A stretch of DNA of 30,401 nt from Anaerolineales bacterium UBA832. Lineage in GTDB: Bacteria > Chloroflexota > Anaerolineae > Anaerolineales > UBA11657. Where the stretch lies: positions 1,392 through 31,792 of the forward strand of contig DBHI01000105.1 of NCBI GenBank assembly GCA_002296125.1. Reading direction: 5' to 3'. The stretch's first letter is position 1. The number at the start of each line of letters is the position of its first letter. The notes below the pieces were generated by a model. It was not told the origin of the DNA and searched no databases. It worked only from the letters and a program-made list of their open reading frames with translations. The translations under genes and the position numbers were made by a program. Below are positions 5,696 to 13,990 of the stretch, piece after piece.

Positions 5696-8233
5696 CTATG
5701 TGGTAATTGGATCTATATGTTCTTGAGATTCTAGATTTGCTTCAGTATCTTCATGAGTCAATGTTTGCATGTTAACGATTGTTTCATTATTAGTATGGTC
5801 AACATCGACTGTGACAATGTTATTCTTGTGGTTAGGTGATGATAGAATAATATCTGACAATTTGTCCTCAATATGTTGCTGTATTGTTCTCTTAAGGGGT
5901 CGTGCTCCATATTCTGGATCATATCCTTCTTGTGCTAGGAATGATTTAGCGTCTTCTGTTATTTGTAGATTTAAATTCATTTGGTCAAGTCTTAATTGTA
6001 CTTTATCCAATTCTAAATCAACTATTTCGGTAATTTCCTTTTTAGTCAATGATCTAAAAACAATGGTTTCATCTACTCTATTTATAAATTCTGGTCTAAA
6101 CACTTCATGTAGAGCTTCTGTAAGGTTTTTTTGCATATCTTTAAATGATTGATCTTCTTTCGTTTGTGGTTCTGTGACAGCTTGGAATCCAAAATCAGTT
6201 TGTTTTCTAATTAATTCGGCACCTATATTTGACGTCATAATAATCAACGCGTTTCGAAAATCTACTTTTTTACCTTTTGAATCTGATAAATGTCCCTCTT
6301 CCATAATTTGTAACAACAAATTATGTGCTTCGGGATGAGCTTTTTCAATTTCATCAAAAACTACAATGGAGTATGGACGACGACGAATTGCTTCTGTTAG
6401 TTGTCCTGCATCTTCGTAACCTACGTATCCAGGTGGTGATCCAATCAAACGACTAACGGTGTGTCTCTCCATAAATTCCGACATATCTAGTTGAATAAGT
6501 GAATCAGAATCACCAAATAGAAATTCCGCCATAGCTTTAGTTAGTTCAGTTTTTCCTACGCCAGTGGGTCCTAAGAACACAAATGAGCCAATCGGTCTAT
6601 TTGGGTCTTTAAGTCCAGCTCTTGACCTTCTGATTGCACGTGATATTGAACTAATAGCTTCTTGCTGCCCTACAATTCTTTTATGTAAAGATTTTTCCAT
6701 GTTTAGTAGGCGCTCAGTTTCAGCTTCTGTAATTTGAACTATTGGAATTTTTGTCCACATTGATACCACTTCAGCTATATCTTCTTCTTGTACCTTTGGT
6801 CCTGTAGCTCTATCCCAACCTATTCTTAATTGTTTCAATTGTTGTTCCAATTCTTCCTCGCGGTCAAGTAGCTTATCAGCATCTTCGTGACGTGATTCTT
6901 CCAATGCTAAAGCATGATCCTTTCGAATTGATCTAAGATTCATCACCATTTCTTTAAGTTGTAATGCCTCTGGACTTTTGTACATCCGTACTCTTGAGGC
7001 TGCTTCATCAATTAGATCTATAGCTTTATCTGGTAAGTATCTGTCTGTTACGTATCTTATAGAAAGTCGAGTAGCTGTTTCTATAGCTTTATCTGTAATT
7101 ATGACACGGTGATGCTGTTCATATCGTTCCTTAATTCCCATTAGGATATCAATTGTCTCTTGAGGACTTGGTTCCTCTACTTGTATTGGTTGAAATCTTC
7201 TTTCTAGAGCTGCATCTCCTTCAATATGTTTGCGATATTCATCAAGGGTTGTTGCTCCAATAATCTGTATTTCTCCACGTGATAGTGCTGGTTTAAGAAT
7301 ATTTGCCGCATCGACAGATGAACCTGCTGCTCCTGCTCCTACTAACATATGTGCTTCATCAATAAAGAGTATTGCTTCTGATTCTTTAATTTCCGATATT
7401 ATTCTTTTCATTCTTTCTTCAAACTGACCTCGATACATTGTTCCTGCTACAATTGATCCCACATCCAGTTGTAAAACACGTTTAGAGAACAACAATTCAG
7501 GAACTTCTCCTGATATAATTCTCTGGGCCAAACCTTCAACTATGGCAGTCTTTCCAACGCCAGGTTCTCCTATTAAGGCAGGATTGTTTTTTGTGCGTCT
7601 AGCCAATATTTGGATTAATCTTTCAACTTCAGGTTGTCTGCCAATCACTGGATCAAGTTCGTTAGATTCGGCCATTTGTGTTAGATCTGTAGCTAATTGA
7701 TCTGAAAGAGGAGTTTTATTGTTAGTTTTTTTATTGGTCGTTTTTTTAACTCTGATTTTTGAAGATAGGTCTTCAGGTTCATAATTATTTTCTTTTAGTA
7801 CTCGTTTCGTATGTTTACGGATTTGCTCAGTAGATACTCCTAATTTTTTTAGAACTTCTACAACTATGCCTTTATCTTCACGTACTAAACTTAGTAATAT
7901 GTGTTCTGTTCCAATGTGATCATGACCTAATTTCTGTGCTTCGTTTACAGCCTGTTTTAGAGTGAGTTCAGTTGATGAAGAAAGACTCAGTTGGTCTGAT
8001 TGTATAGATTCGTTTCTGCTAGTACTTAGGCGTTCTACAATTGTTTTTATTTGTATACTATCTATACCTAAATCATTTAATACATGATATGCAATTCCAC
8101 CATCGTCTAACGCTAAACCTAACAACATGTGTTCAGGAAATATGAGTGATTGATTTAATCTTTCTGCTTCAGTTTGTGCAGTGCTTAGTACTTTGCGAGC
8201 ACGTTGTGTAAAGCGTTGCATGTTTTTAGACAA
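5696..8233 (-). CDS. clpC: ClpC-type AAA+ unfoldase of the ClpCP protease
   Basis: Hsp100 ATPase that unfolds substrates and feeds them to ClpP. It is full length (845 aa). Two Clp-N repeats span about 6-145. D1 has Walker A GEPGVGKTA at 222-230 and Walker B LFIDEAH at 289-295. The UvrB/UvrC-like middle domain is at about 425-475 (coiled, charged). D2 has Walker A GPTGVGKTE at 555-563. An FGF tripeptide at 681-683 sits where the ClpP-binding loop is found, and a Clp C-terminal domain follows. The start is TTG at 8233, with AGAGG about 8 nt upstream; an in-frame ATG at 8221 (MQRFTQRARK) matches the usual family start but lacks a Shine-Dalgarno. No CtsR box or CIRCE element is seen, and mcsA/mcsB/ctsR are absent. 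It is transcribed divergently from the chelatase gene. Confidence 0.97.
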   Translation of the reverse strand: MSKNMQRFTQRARKVLSTAQTEAERLNQSLIFPEHMLLGLALDDGGIAYHVLNDLGIDSIQIKTIVERLSTSRNESIQSDQLSLSSSTELTLKQAVNEAQKLGHDHIGTEHILLSLVREDKGIVVEVLKKLGVSTEQIRKHTKRVLKENNYEPEDLSSKIRVKKTTNKKTNNKTPLSDQLATDLTQMAESNELDPVIGRQPEVERLIQILARRTKNNPALIGEPGVGKTAIVEGLAQRIISGEVPELLFSKRVLQLDVGSIVAGTMYRGQFEERMKRIISEIKESEAILFIDEAHMLVGAGAAGSSVDAANILKPALSRGEIQIIGATTLDEYRKHIEGDAALERRFQPIQVEEPSPQETIDILMGIKERYEQHHRVIITDKAIETATRLSIRYVTDRYLPDKAIDLIDEAASRVRMYKSPEALQLKEMVMNLRSIRKDHALALEESRHEDADKLLDREEELEQQLKQLRIGWDRATGPKVQEEDIAEVVSMWTKIPIVQITEAETERLLNMEKSLHKRIVGQQEAISSISRAIRRSRAGLKDPNRPIGSFVFLGPTGVGKTELTKAMAEFLFGDSDSLIQLDMSEFMERHTVSRLIGSPPGYVGYEDAGQLTEAIRRRPYSIVVFDEIEKAHPEAHNLLLQIMEEGHLSDSKGKKVDFRNALIIMTSNIGAELIRKQTDFGFQAVTEPQTKEDQSFKDMQKNLTEALHEVFRPEFINRVDETIVFRSLTKKEITEIVDLELDKVQLRLDQMNLNLQITEDAKSFLAQEGYDPEYGARPLKRTIQQHIEDKLSDIILSSPNHKNNIVTVDVDHTNNETIVNMQTLTHEDTEANLESQEHIDPITT

Positions 8234-8247
8234 TTGTTTTGCCTCTT

Positions 8248-8277
8248 TTGGTTAAAATTATATTTATATTTTACCAA
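8248..8277. promoter_or_regulatory. Inverted repeat over the clpC promoter region
   Basis: TTGGTTAAAAT (8248-8258) faces ATTTTACCAA (8268-8277): the outer TTGGT/ACCAA and inner AAAAT/ATTTT arms pair, with one extra T. On the minus strand the repeat contains a TG-n-TAAAAT extended -10-like element (8276-8268) and a TATAAT (8262-8257), a few bases before the clpC ribosome-binding site. An operator overlapping the clpC promoter is plausible. No good -35 is visible. Confidence 0.35.
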
Positions 8278-8423
8278 AAAATATCTGATTGTGATATTAA
8301 AATGTTTGAGCCTATCATATAATAATGATAACATGTATTTTTATTACATAATGAAAAAGGTAGTACAATTTAAATCTAAACTGTTCCTTGAAATGATTGT
8401 CATGATTGTAGACAGCTTCACGG

Positions 8424-8429
8424 TATAAT
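8424..8429 (+). promoter_or_regulatory. Probable -10 element of the chelatase gene
   Basis: A perfect TATAAT lies 24 nt before the ATG at 8454, predicting a leader of under 20 nt. I cannot find a convincing -35 at normal spacing; a TGTC-N9-GACA dyad (8399-8414) lies just upstream and might bind an activator. No B12 riboswitch signature is visible in the 220-bp divergent gap. Confidence 0.4.
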
Positions 8430-8453
8430 ATCTAGGGAATTAATTTATTCATT

Positions 8454-9566
8454 ATGAGAAAAATATATCCATTTTCAGCAATTGTTGGCCAAGATTTGAT
8501 GAAGTTGGCTTTGTTATTAAATGCAATTAATCCACGTATAGGAGGAGTGTTGATTCGTGGTGAGAGAGGAACAGCTAAATCGACTGCCGCTAGAGCATTA
8601 TCGGATTTGTTACCTGATGTTTCAGTTGTGAAAGACTGTAGATTTGGATGTGATCCTAATCAGGAAATCACATGGTGCACTGATTGTCAGAATGTTTTTA
8701 GGCAAATGGGAAAATTAGACATTGTAATGAGACCTACATCATTTGTAGATCTTCCAGTTAGTGCTACAGAGGATCGTGTTGTAGGCACTTTAGATATTGA
8801 AAAAGCAATTAAACAAGGAGAAAGACATTTTGAGCCAGGCGTATTGGCGTATGCTAATAGAGGTCTCTTATATATAGATGAGGTTAACTTACTTGATGAT
8901 CATGTTGTAGATTTGTTGTTGGATTCAGCTGCAATGGGCGTAAATGTAGTAGAGCGTGAAGGGATTTCTTTTAGTCATCCGGCCAGATTTATTTTGGTGG
9001 GTACTATGAATCCAGAAGAAGGTGACTTAAGACCTCAGCTACTTGATCGTTTTGCTTTGTCAGTTGACATTCAAGGTATATCAAATGCAACTGATAGGGT
9101 GCTTATTATGGAAAGGATGCTGGATTTTGACAGAGATCCAATAGAGTTTCAAAAGGGTTGGCAGTCAAGTGTAGATGAAATTAGTGCAAAGATTCAAAAT
9201 GCCAGGGATCTTGTAGAAGATGTGACGTATTCTCAGAAACATTTACAGAATATTGCATCATTGACTACTAGTTTTGGTGTAGAAGGACATAGAGCAGACT
9301 TGGTAATCTTGCGGGCAGCTAGAGCTCATGCAGCTTTAGATAGTAGGTTAAAAATTAATGATAATGATGTTTTTATTGCTGCACGTTTAGCATTACCTCA
9401 TAGAGTAAGAAAAGGTCCTTTTGATTCTGTTGGATTAGGTGTTGGTGAATTAGAAGAAAGAATGCAGGCAATTGAAGAAGGTAGTAATGGAGATGAATCA
9501 GACGTGATTAATGATGGTTCATCTGATAGTCAAGAAACAAAAGAGATAAAAAAAAAGCAGATCTAA
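8454..9566 (+). CDS. Chelatase AAA+ ATPase, short (unshifted) product: BchI/ChlI-like small subunit
   Basis: The unshifted product is 370 aa, about the size of stand-alone BchI/ChlI or CobS-type motor subunits. It shows Walker A GERGTAKST at 36-44, Walker B LLYIDEV at 138-144, the chelatase-specific helix insert region (VVDLLLDSAAMGVNVVEREG), sensor 1 GTMNPEEGDLRPQLLDRF at 183-200, and a Cys cluster C62/C66/C75/C78. It ends with an acidic tail (about 355-366) and then KKKQI at a TAA directly after a nine-A run. AAA+ I-subunits form hexameric rings that power metal insertion into a tetrapyrrole. Cobalt (with a CobN large subunit elsewhere) is more likely than magnesium, because no bacteriochlorophyll gene is nearby; this is inference. 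Confidence 0.8.
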   Translation: MRKIYPFSAIVGQDLMKLALLLNAINPRIGGVLIRGERGTAKSTAARALSDLLPDVSVVKDCRFGCDPNQEITWCTDCQNVFRQMGKLDIVMRPTSFVDLPVSATEDRVVGTLDIEKAIKQGERHFEPGVLAYANRGLLYIDEVNLLDDHVVDLLLDSAAMGVNVVEREGISFSHPARFILVGTMNPEEGDLRPQLLDRFALSVDIQGISNATDRVLIMERMLDFDRDPIEFQKGWQSSVDEISAKIQNARDLVEDVTYSQKHLQNIASLTTSFGVEGHRADLVILRAARAHAALDSRLKINDNDVFIAARLALPHRVRKGPFDSVGLGVGELEERMQAIEEGSNGDESDVINDGSSDSQETKEIKKKQI

Positions 9567-10510
9567 ATTCTGATTTAGAAAATCCAAATTATTCGGAATT
9601 AGAACCTTCTTTTCAACAGGACCATTCGTCTCCTAGTGAAGGTTTTTGGTGGGAAGGAGGCCGTAAAGATGATGTTGGTCGTGAGTTTGATGCTCGGAAA
9701 TTTGAAACTCCTCTTGATAAATTAACTCGTCGACATAGTGGGAGACGTAGTACTACTCGTACCGAAAGAAAACGTGGTCGTTATATAAAGTCTCAGCTTG
9801 CTCTTGGAAATATAACTGATATTGCATTTGACGCTACTATCAGAGCCGCTGCTCCTTATCAAATCAATCGTATTGATGATACGAATAAGGTAGCGTTTGC
9901 TGTGAAGGCAGAAGATTTCCATCGAAAAATTCGAGTACGCAAATCTGCTAATCTAGTTTTGTTTGTGGTAGATGCATCATGGTCGATGGCTGTTTCTGAG
10001 CGTATGCGTGCTACAAAAGGGGCTATTGTTTCATTGTTGACTGATGCATATAAACGTAGAGATCGGGTTGGTTTGATTGTCTTTCAGAAGCGTGACGCAA
10101 CAGTTATTTTGTCTCCTACTAATTCTGTAGAATTGGCTCGCAGTGCTTTGTCCGATATTCCAGTAGGTGGTAAAACTCCTTTATCATCTGCATTGACTTT
10201 GGCGCATCAGGTGATTGTTCAGCAGCAGTTCTTATATCCAGATGTTGTTCCTCTAATTATCTTACTTACTGATGGTGCTGGTAATGTCTCAATGACGAAT
10301 CGTTCTCCTAGAGAAGAAGAATATCAGGCAGCGGCTATTATTCAACAAAAAGGAATACGAAGTATTGTGATCAATATGGAACATGTAGACTTTGATCAAG
10401 GACTTGCATCTAAACTTGCTATGCACTTGGGTGCTCCATGTCTTGCATTACAGGAAATCAAAGCAGAGAATCTTTATGCAACTGTTAGAAATGAACTTGA
10501 TCGAATGTAG
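8454..10510 (+). CDS. chlD: Chelatase AAA+/VWA fusion made by -1 frameshift: ChlD/CobT-like medium subunit
   Basis: Reading -1 at the A-run (after AAG 9555-9557, next codon GCA from 9557) joins the AAA+ half to 317 codons that stay open to a TAG at 10508-10510, giving 685 aa, normal for fused D-type chelatase subunits. The second part starts with an acidic linker and a basic segment (RRHSGRRSTTRTERKRGR), followed by a von Willebrand A domain with a complete MIDAS: DASWS, the Thr in GGKTPLSSAL, and the Asp in LLTDGAG. No Shine-Dalgarno or plausible start precedes the VWA half; the first GTG (9902) lies inside conserved sequence. The long product probably pairs with the short one in a two-tier ring acting on a CobN/ChlH-type large subunit that is not in this window. 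A true frameshift mutation or sequencing error is the alternative. Confidence 0.8.
9551..9579 (+). promoter_or_regulatory. Candidate programmed -1 frameshift site (slippery heptamer plus hairpin)
   Basis: The heptamer A_AAA_AAG (9551-9557) is in the correct phase relative to the zero frame (AAA 9552-9554, AAG 9555-9557), identical to the E. coli dnaX slippery sequence, and lies at the end of an A9 run (9548-9556). After a 4-nt spacer, TCTAAAT (9562-9568) and ATTTAGA (9573-9579) form a perfect 7-bp stem with a 4-nt loop. The zero-frame stop is at 9564-9566. A weak AAGAG purine run lies upstream. The A9 run could also cause polymerase slippage. Confidence 0.75.
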
Positions 10511-10518
10511 TGTCTTGT

Positions 10519-11349
10519 TTAGAATGTTGTGTCTGTTTTGTATGTTCCAAAAACACGAATGTCGGGAGCCATTTCACTAAGATGGTCCAATGCTTTTTTG
10601 CATTTTATGTCTTCTATATTTCCTTCAAAATCTAAATAGAAAATGTAATGGAAAGTTTTAGATGGCGTAGGCCTTGATTCTATTTTTGTCAGGTTGATAT
10701 CCCTCATTGCAAATACTCCTATTGCACGAAATAATGAGCCAGGTGTAGTTCCTCCTTGATCAAGAGTAAATGCTATAGAAGTTTTTGTTGAATTATTTGT
10801 TACTACTTTGGGTTTGCGAGACAATATTAGAAAACGAGTGAAGTTTTCTTTTGAATCCTCTATTGATTCATCTAAAATCTTCATGTGGTACAGTTCAGCA
10901 GCTAATTTAGAGGCTATAGCAGCTTGATCATTTGATTGGCTTTCAGAAAGAAGTTTAACAGCCCCCGCAGTGTCATATGATGCTTCACGTTTGATCTTTA
11001 GTTGGTCTATATATTTTTCGCATTGAGCTAGAGCTTGGGGGTGAGAAATGACCTTTTTTATGTCTTTGATATGTGTTGTTGTATTTGCAATGAGGCAGTG
11101 TTTCACTCTGAATATTTTTTCTCCAACAATTGATAATTGATGTCGTTGTAACAAATCATAATTACGATGAATACTTCCTGCTAATGAATTTTCTATAGGG
11201 ATTATTCCTTTATCACATTTTCCATTAGAAACTTTTGAAAATACATTATCAAAACTATGACATGGTACTGAAACGATAGACCTTTCGAAGTACGATAAGG
11301 CTGCTGCTTCAGAATAAGCTCCTCTTTCACCTTGAAATGCGACTTTCAT
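10519..11349 (-). CDS. pheA: Prephenate dehydratase
   Basis: Converts prephenate to phenylpyruvate, the committed step to phenylalanine. It is a monofunctional form of 276 aa with no chorismate mutase domain. The catalytic periplasmic-binding-like domain spans about 1-180 and carries the TRF motif at 171-173 (NFTRFLIL). The C-terminal ACT domain (189-270) carries the GALV-like segment GSLFRAIG and ESRP at 224-227, the Phe-binding feedback site. It overlaps leuB by 4 nt (ATGA), so it is the last gene of the branched-chain operon, an unusual home for an aromatic gene. Its stop is 8 bp from the convergent chelatase stop, leaving no room for an intergenic terminator. Confidence 0.95.
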   Translation of the reverse strand: MKVAFQGERGAYSEAAALSYFERSIVSVPCHSFDNVFSKVSNGKCDKGIIPIENSLAGSIHRNYDLLQRHQLSIVGEKIFRVKHCLIANTTTHIKDIKKVISHPQALAQCEKYIDQLKIKREASYDTAGAVKLLSESQSNDQAAIASKLAAELYHMKILDESIEDSKENFTRFLILSRKPKVVTNNSTKTSIAFTLDQGGTTPGSLFRAIGVFAMRDINLTKIESRPTPSKTFHYIFYLDFEGNIEDIKCKKALDHLSEMAPDIRVFGTYKTDTTF

Positions 11350-12428
11350 ATGTTAATACTTTCCAATCTCATAATAATTTCATTAGTCATCTCTTGAGTT
11401 GACAGGCTTTTTTGGTCATTTAGATCGACTGTTCTACATCCATCTTCTAGAGCTAGATTCACTGCTTTTTCAATGGACATAGCTGCCTTTTCTTGATCGA
11501 GAGAGTAACGTAATAATAAAGCAGTTGAAAGAATCATTCCAATTGGATTAGCTATACCTTTACCAGCTATATCAGGTGCAGATCCATGGATAGGTTCATA
11601 TAATCCAGGTCCGTTCTTTCCTATAGACGCAGAAGGTAGATTGCCCATTGATCCGGTTAGTACAGATGCTTCATCAGTTAGGATATCTCCAAAAAGATTG
11701 CTAGTAACTATGACATCGAATTTAGCAGGTTGTGATATTAAGTGCATAGCAGCAGCATCTACTAATATATGATTGCTTTTTATATTGGGATGAACATCAA
11801 ATACATTGTTGGCTATTTGGCGCCACAATCTAGATGATTCAAGTACATTTGCTTTGTCAACAGATGTTACTGAGCTTTTTCTGTTTTCCGACAATTTGCA
11901 TGCTAATTCTACAATTCGTTTTATTTCAAAATCGTTATAAATCATCGAGTCGACAGCACTTAGGGTTCCATTTTGGCTTATGATGCGTTCACTTGGTTTG
12001 CCAAAATATATTCCTCCAGTTAATTCTCTGACGACCAATATATCGACATCATTCAGCAGATTGTTTTTGAGTGGAGAAGCATCATGGAGTTGCGGATGCA
12101 CTTTTATTGGTCGCAAATTTGCAAACAAGCCCATTTCTTTTCTAAGAGTTAATAGACCTTGCTCTGGACGTATTTTTGCATTTGGGTTGTCCCATTTTGG
12201 CCCACCCACAGCTCCTAACAATACTGCTTTAGCATTAATACAATCTGCAAGAGTTTCATCAGTGAGAGCAACCCCATGTTGGTCTATTGAAACTCCACCC
12301 ATGAGTTTTTCTTCCATCTGTATATTTAGGTTGAACTTGCTGGAGATTGTATCCAGGACTAGTTGAGCTGCATTTGATACTTCAGGACCAATTCCATCCC
12401 CAGGTAATACAACTATTTTTATACTCAT
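11346..12428 (-). CDS. leuB: 3-isopropylmalate dehydrogenase
   Basis: NAD-dependent oxidative decarboxylation of 3-isopropylmalate in leucine synthesis; with CimA present it may also act on methylmalate in the isoleucine route. It is full length at 360 aa. Visible family motifs are LPGDGIGPEV at the N-terminus, the substrate loop RPEQGLLTLRKEMGLFANLRP, the VVRELTGGIYFGKP segment, SNLFGDILTDEASVLTGS (metal-binding Asp residues), and the NAD-site GLYEPIHGSAPDIAGKGIANP. The ATG overlaps cimA by 4 nt and its end overlaps pheA by 4 nt, so translation is probably coupled on both sides. Confidence 0.97.
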   Translation of the reverse strand: MSIKIVVLPGDGIGPEVSNAAQLVLDTISSKFNLNIQMEEKLMGGVSIDQHGVALTDETLADCINAKAVLLGAVGGPKWDNPNAKIRPEQGLLTLRKEMGLFANLRPIKVHPQLHDASPLKNNLLNDVDILVVRELTGGIYFGKPSERIISQNGTLSAVDSMIYNDFEIKRIVELACKLSENRKSSVTSVDKANVLESSRLWRQIANNVFDVHPNIKSNHILVDAAAMHLISQPAKFDVIVTSNLFGDILTDEASVLTGSMGNLPSASIGKNGPGLYEPIHGSAPDIAGKGIANPIGMILSTALLLRYSLDQEKAAMSIEKAVNLALEDGCRTVDLNDQKSLSTQEMTNEIIMRLESINI

Positions 12429-13990
12429 CTTAATATCACTCCATATTCAATACCATCAATTAATGCTTGCCAGCTAGCTTCAATTATGTTTGCGCTAGTA
12501 CCTACTGTACTCCATCTTTCTTGTTCATCATGCATATCGATTAAAACTCTAGTAAGTGACGCGGTACCATCTCTTCCGTCAAGGATGCGAACCTTAAAAT
12601 CAGATAGATGGATTGATTCTAATTTTGGAAAAGAAGGTAATAGTGCTTTTCGTAATGCTATATTTAATGCATTAACAGGTCCATTACCATCACCTGCTGT
12701 GTGAAATTCTTGGTCCTGCACTCGTATTTTTACTAAAGCTTCCGAAAATGTACCTCTTTTTTGACGGTTTTGAACAGTTGCCGAATAATCCAAAACCTGG
12801 AAAGGTGGTTGATAATTTGGTTGATTACGCTTTAGACGTATTGCTACCGATGCTTCAGCTGCTTCAAATGAGAAACCTTGTGATTCGAGTTGTTTAATTT
12901 CAGATAGTACAGTTGCAACTGTTTCTTTTTCATCTAATTTGATTCCAAATTCTTCTGCTTTTGAATGTAAGTTTCCTTGTCCAGATAGTTCAGATACTAT
13001 TGTTCTCATTTTATTTCCTACTAACTCTGGATCTATGTGTTGGTAGCTCATTGGGTTGCGTCTCATAGCAGATACATGTATACCACCTTTATGTGCAAAT
13101 GCACTATGTCCCACATAAGGTTGATGTTCATTTGGAGAAAGGTTTGCAACCTCGGCTATAAAATGTGATGTTTCATATAGTTTGTTGATATTATTTTCTG
13201 GCAAACATGAAATCCCCATTTTTAATTCTAAATCTGGGATGATCGAGCATAAATTAGCATTTCCACATCTTTCACCATATCCGTTGATAGTGCCCTGTAC
13301 ATGTGTTGCACCATTTTGTACAGCTATCAAAGCATTAGCAACAGCACATCCCGCATCATTGTGAGTATGTATACCGAGGGTGATATTTAGTTTTTTTCTG
13401 ATTTTCTCTAGTATAGAACCGATTTGCCATGGCATTGTGCCTCCATTTGTATCACATAAAACAATAGTATCTGCTCCATTTTCTGCAGCATATACTATTG
13501 TTTCCATTGCATATTCTGGATCATTGAAGTAACCGTCAAAAAAGTGTTCCGCATCATATATAACTTCTTTGTTATTGGTTTTCAGAAATGCGATACTTTG
13601 TTCGATCATACGTAGATTTTCTTGCAAATTGGTTTGGAGTACTTCAGTAACATGTAATTTCCATGATTTGCCTACAATTGTACATGTTGGGGTACCTGAT
13701 TGTAGTAATGCCTTAATATTATTGTCTTGATCTGGATCCGAATTAGCTCGACAAGTTGATCCAAAAGATGTGATTCGAGCATTCTGTAGATTCAATTCTG
13801 GCATTCGCTCAAAAAACTCAACATCTTTTGGATTGGATCCTGGCCATCCAGCTTCAATGTAATGTACGCCAAGATCATCAAGACGTTGAGCAATTCGTAA
13901 TTTGTCATCGCATGACAGAGAAATACCCTCTCTCTGTGTACCATCTCGCAATGTAGTATCATAGATTTTTATTTCATTTGAATTAGTCAT
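12425..13990 (-). CDS. cimA: (R)-citramalate synthase
   Basis: Condenses pyruvate with acetyl-CoA to citramalate, feeding isoleucine synthesis without threonine. Its 521 aa and the opening KIYDTTLRDGTQREGISLS with IEAGWPGSNPKD are characteristic of the CimA branch rather than LeuA (compare the LeuA here: FDTTLRDGEQSPGGTL, IEAGFPAASPDD). HMGL-type catalytic features are R16/D17 and the metal motif HTHND at 208-212, followed by NGYGERCGNANL. The C-terminal ~140 residues form the LeuA-dimer-type regulatory domain. Overlaps of 4 nt with leuD upstream and leuB downstream place it mid-operon. Product specificity is inferred from family resemblance, with good confidence. Confidence 0.9.
   Translation of the reverse strand: MTNSNEIKIYDTTLRDGTQREGISLSCDDKLRIAQRLDDLGVHYIEAGWPGSNPKDVEFFERMPELNLQNARITSFGSTCRANSDPDQDNNIKALLQSGTPTCTIVGKSWKLHVTEVLQTNLQENLRMIEQSIAFLKTNNKEVIYDAEHFFDGYFNDPEYAMETIVYAAENGADTIVLCDTNGGTMPWQIGSILEKIRKKLNITLGIHTHNDAGCAVANALIAVQNGATHVQGTINGYGERCGNANLCSIIPDLELKMGISCLPENNINKLYETSHFIAEVANLSPNEHQPYVGHSAFAHKGGIHVSAMRRNPMSYQHIDPELVGNKMRTIVSELSGQGNLHSKAEEFGIKLDEKETVATVLSEIKQLESQGFSFEAAEASVAIRLKRNQPNYQPPFQVLDYSATVQNRQKRGTFSEALVKIRVQDQEFHTAGDGNGPVNALNIALRKALLPSFPKLESIHLSDFKVRILDGRDGTASLTRVLIDMHDEQERWSTVGTSANIIEASWQALIDGIEYGVILR

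Noticed and set aside
8204..8428. 74-codon plus-strand ORF in the clpC/chelatase gap
   Set aside because: It starts inside clpC, is low-complexity AT-rich sequence, and overlaps the predicted promoters.
8234..8453. B12 riboswitch, CtsR box or CIRCE element between clpC and the chelatase gene
   Set aside because: No B12-box, no CtsR heptad repeat and no TTAGCACTC/GAGTGCTAA pair is present.
9902..10510. The VWA part as a separate 202-aa gene starting at GTG 9902
   Set aside because: The same frame is open back to the A-run at 9548-9556 and encodes linker sequence expected in D-type chelatase subunits; GTG 9902 has no ribosome-binding site.
8454..10510. Calling the chelatase locus a pseudogene
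   Set aside because: There is a single frame change at an ideal slippery heptamer with a downstream hairpin, and all catalytic motifs are intact on both sides; an error or mutation remains possible but is less economical.
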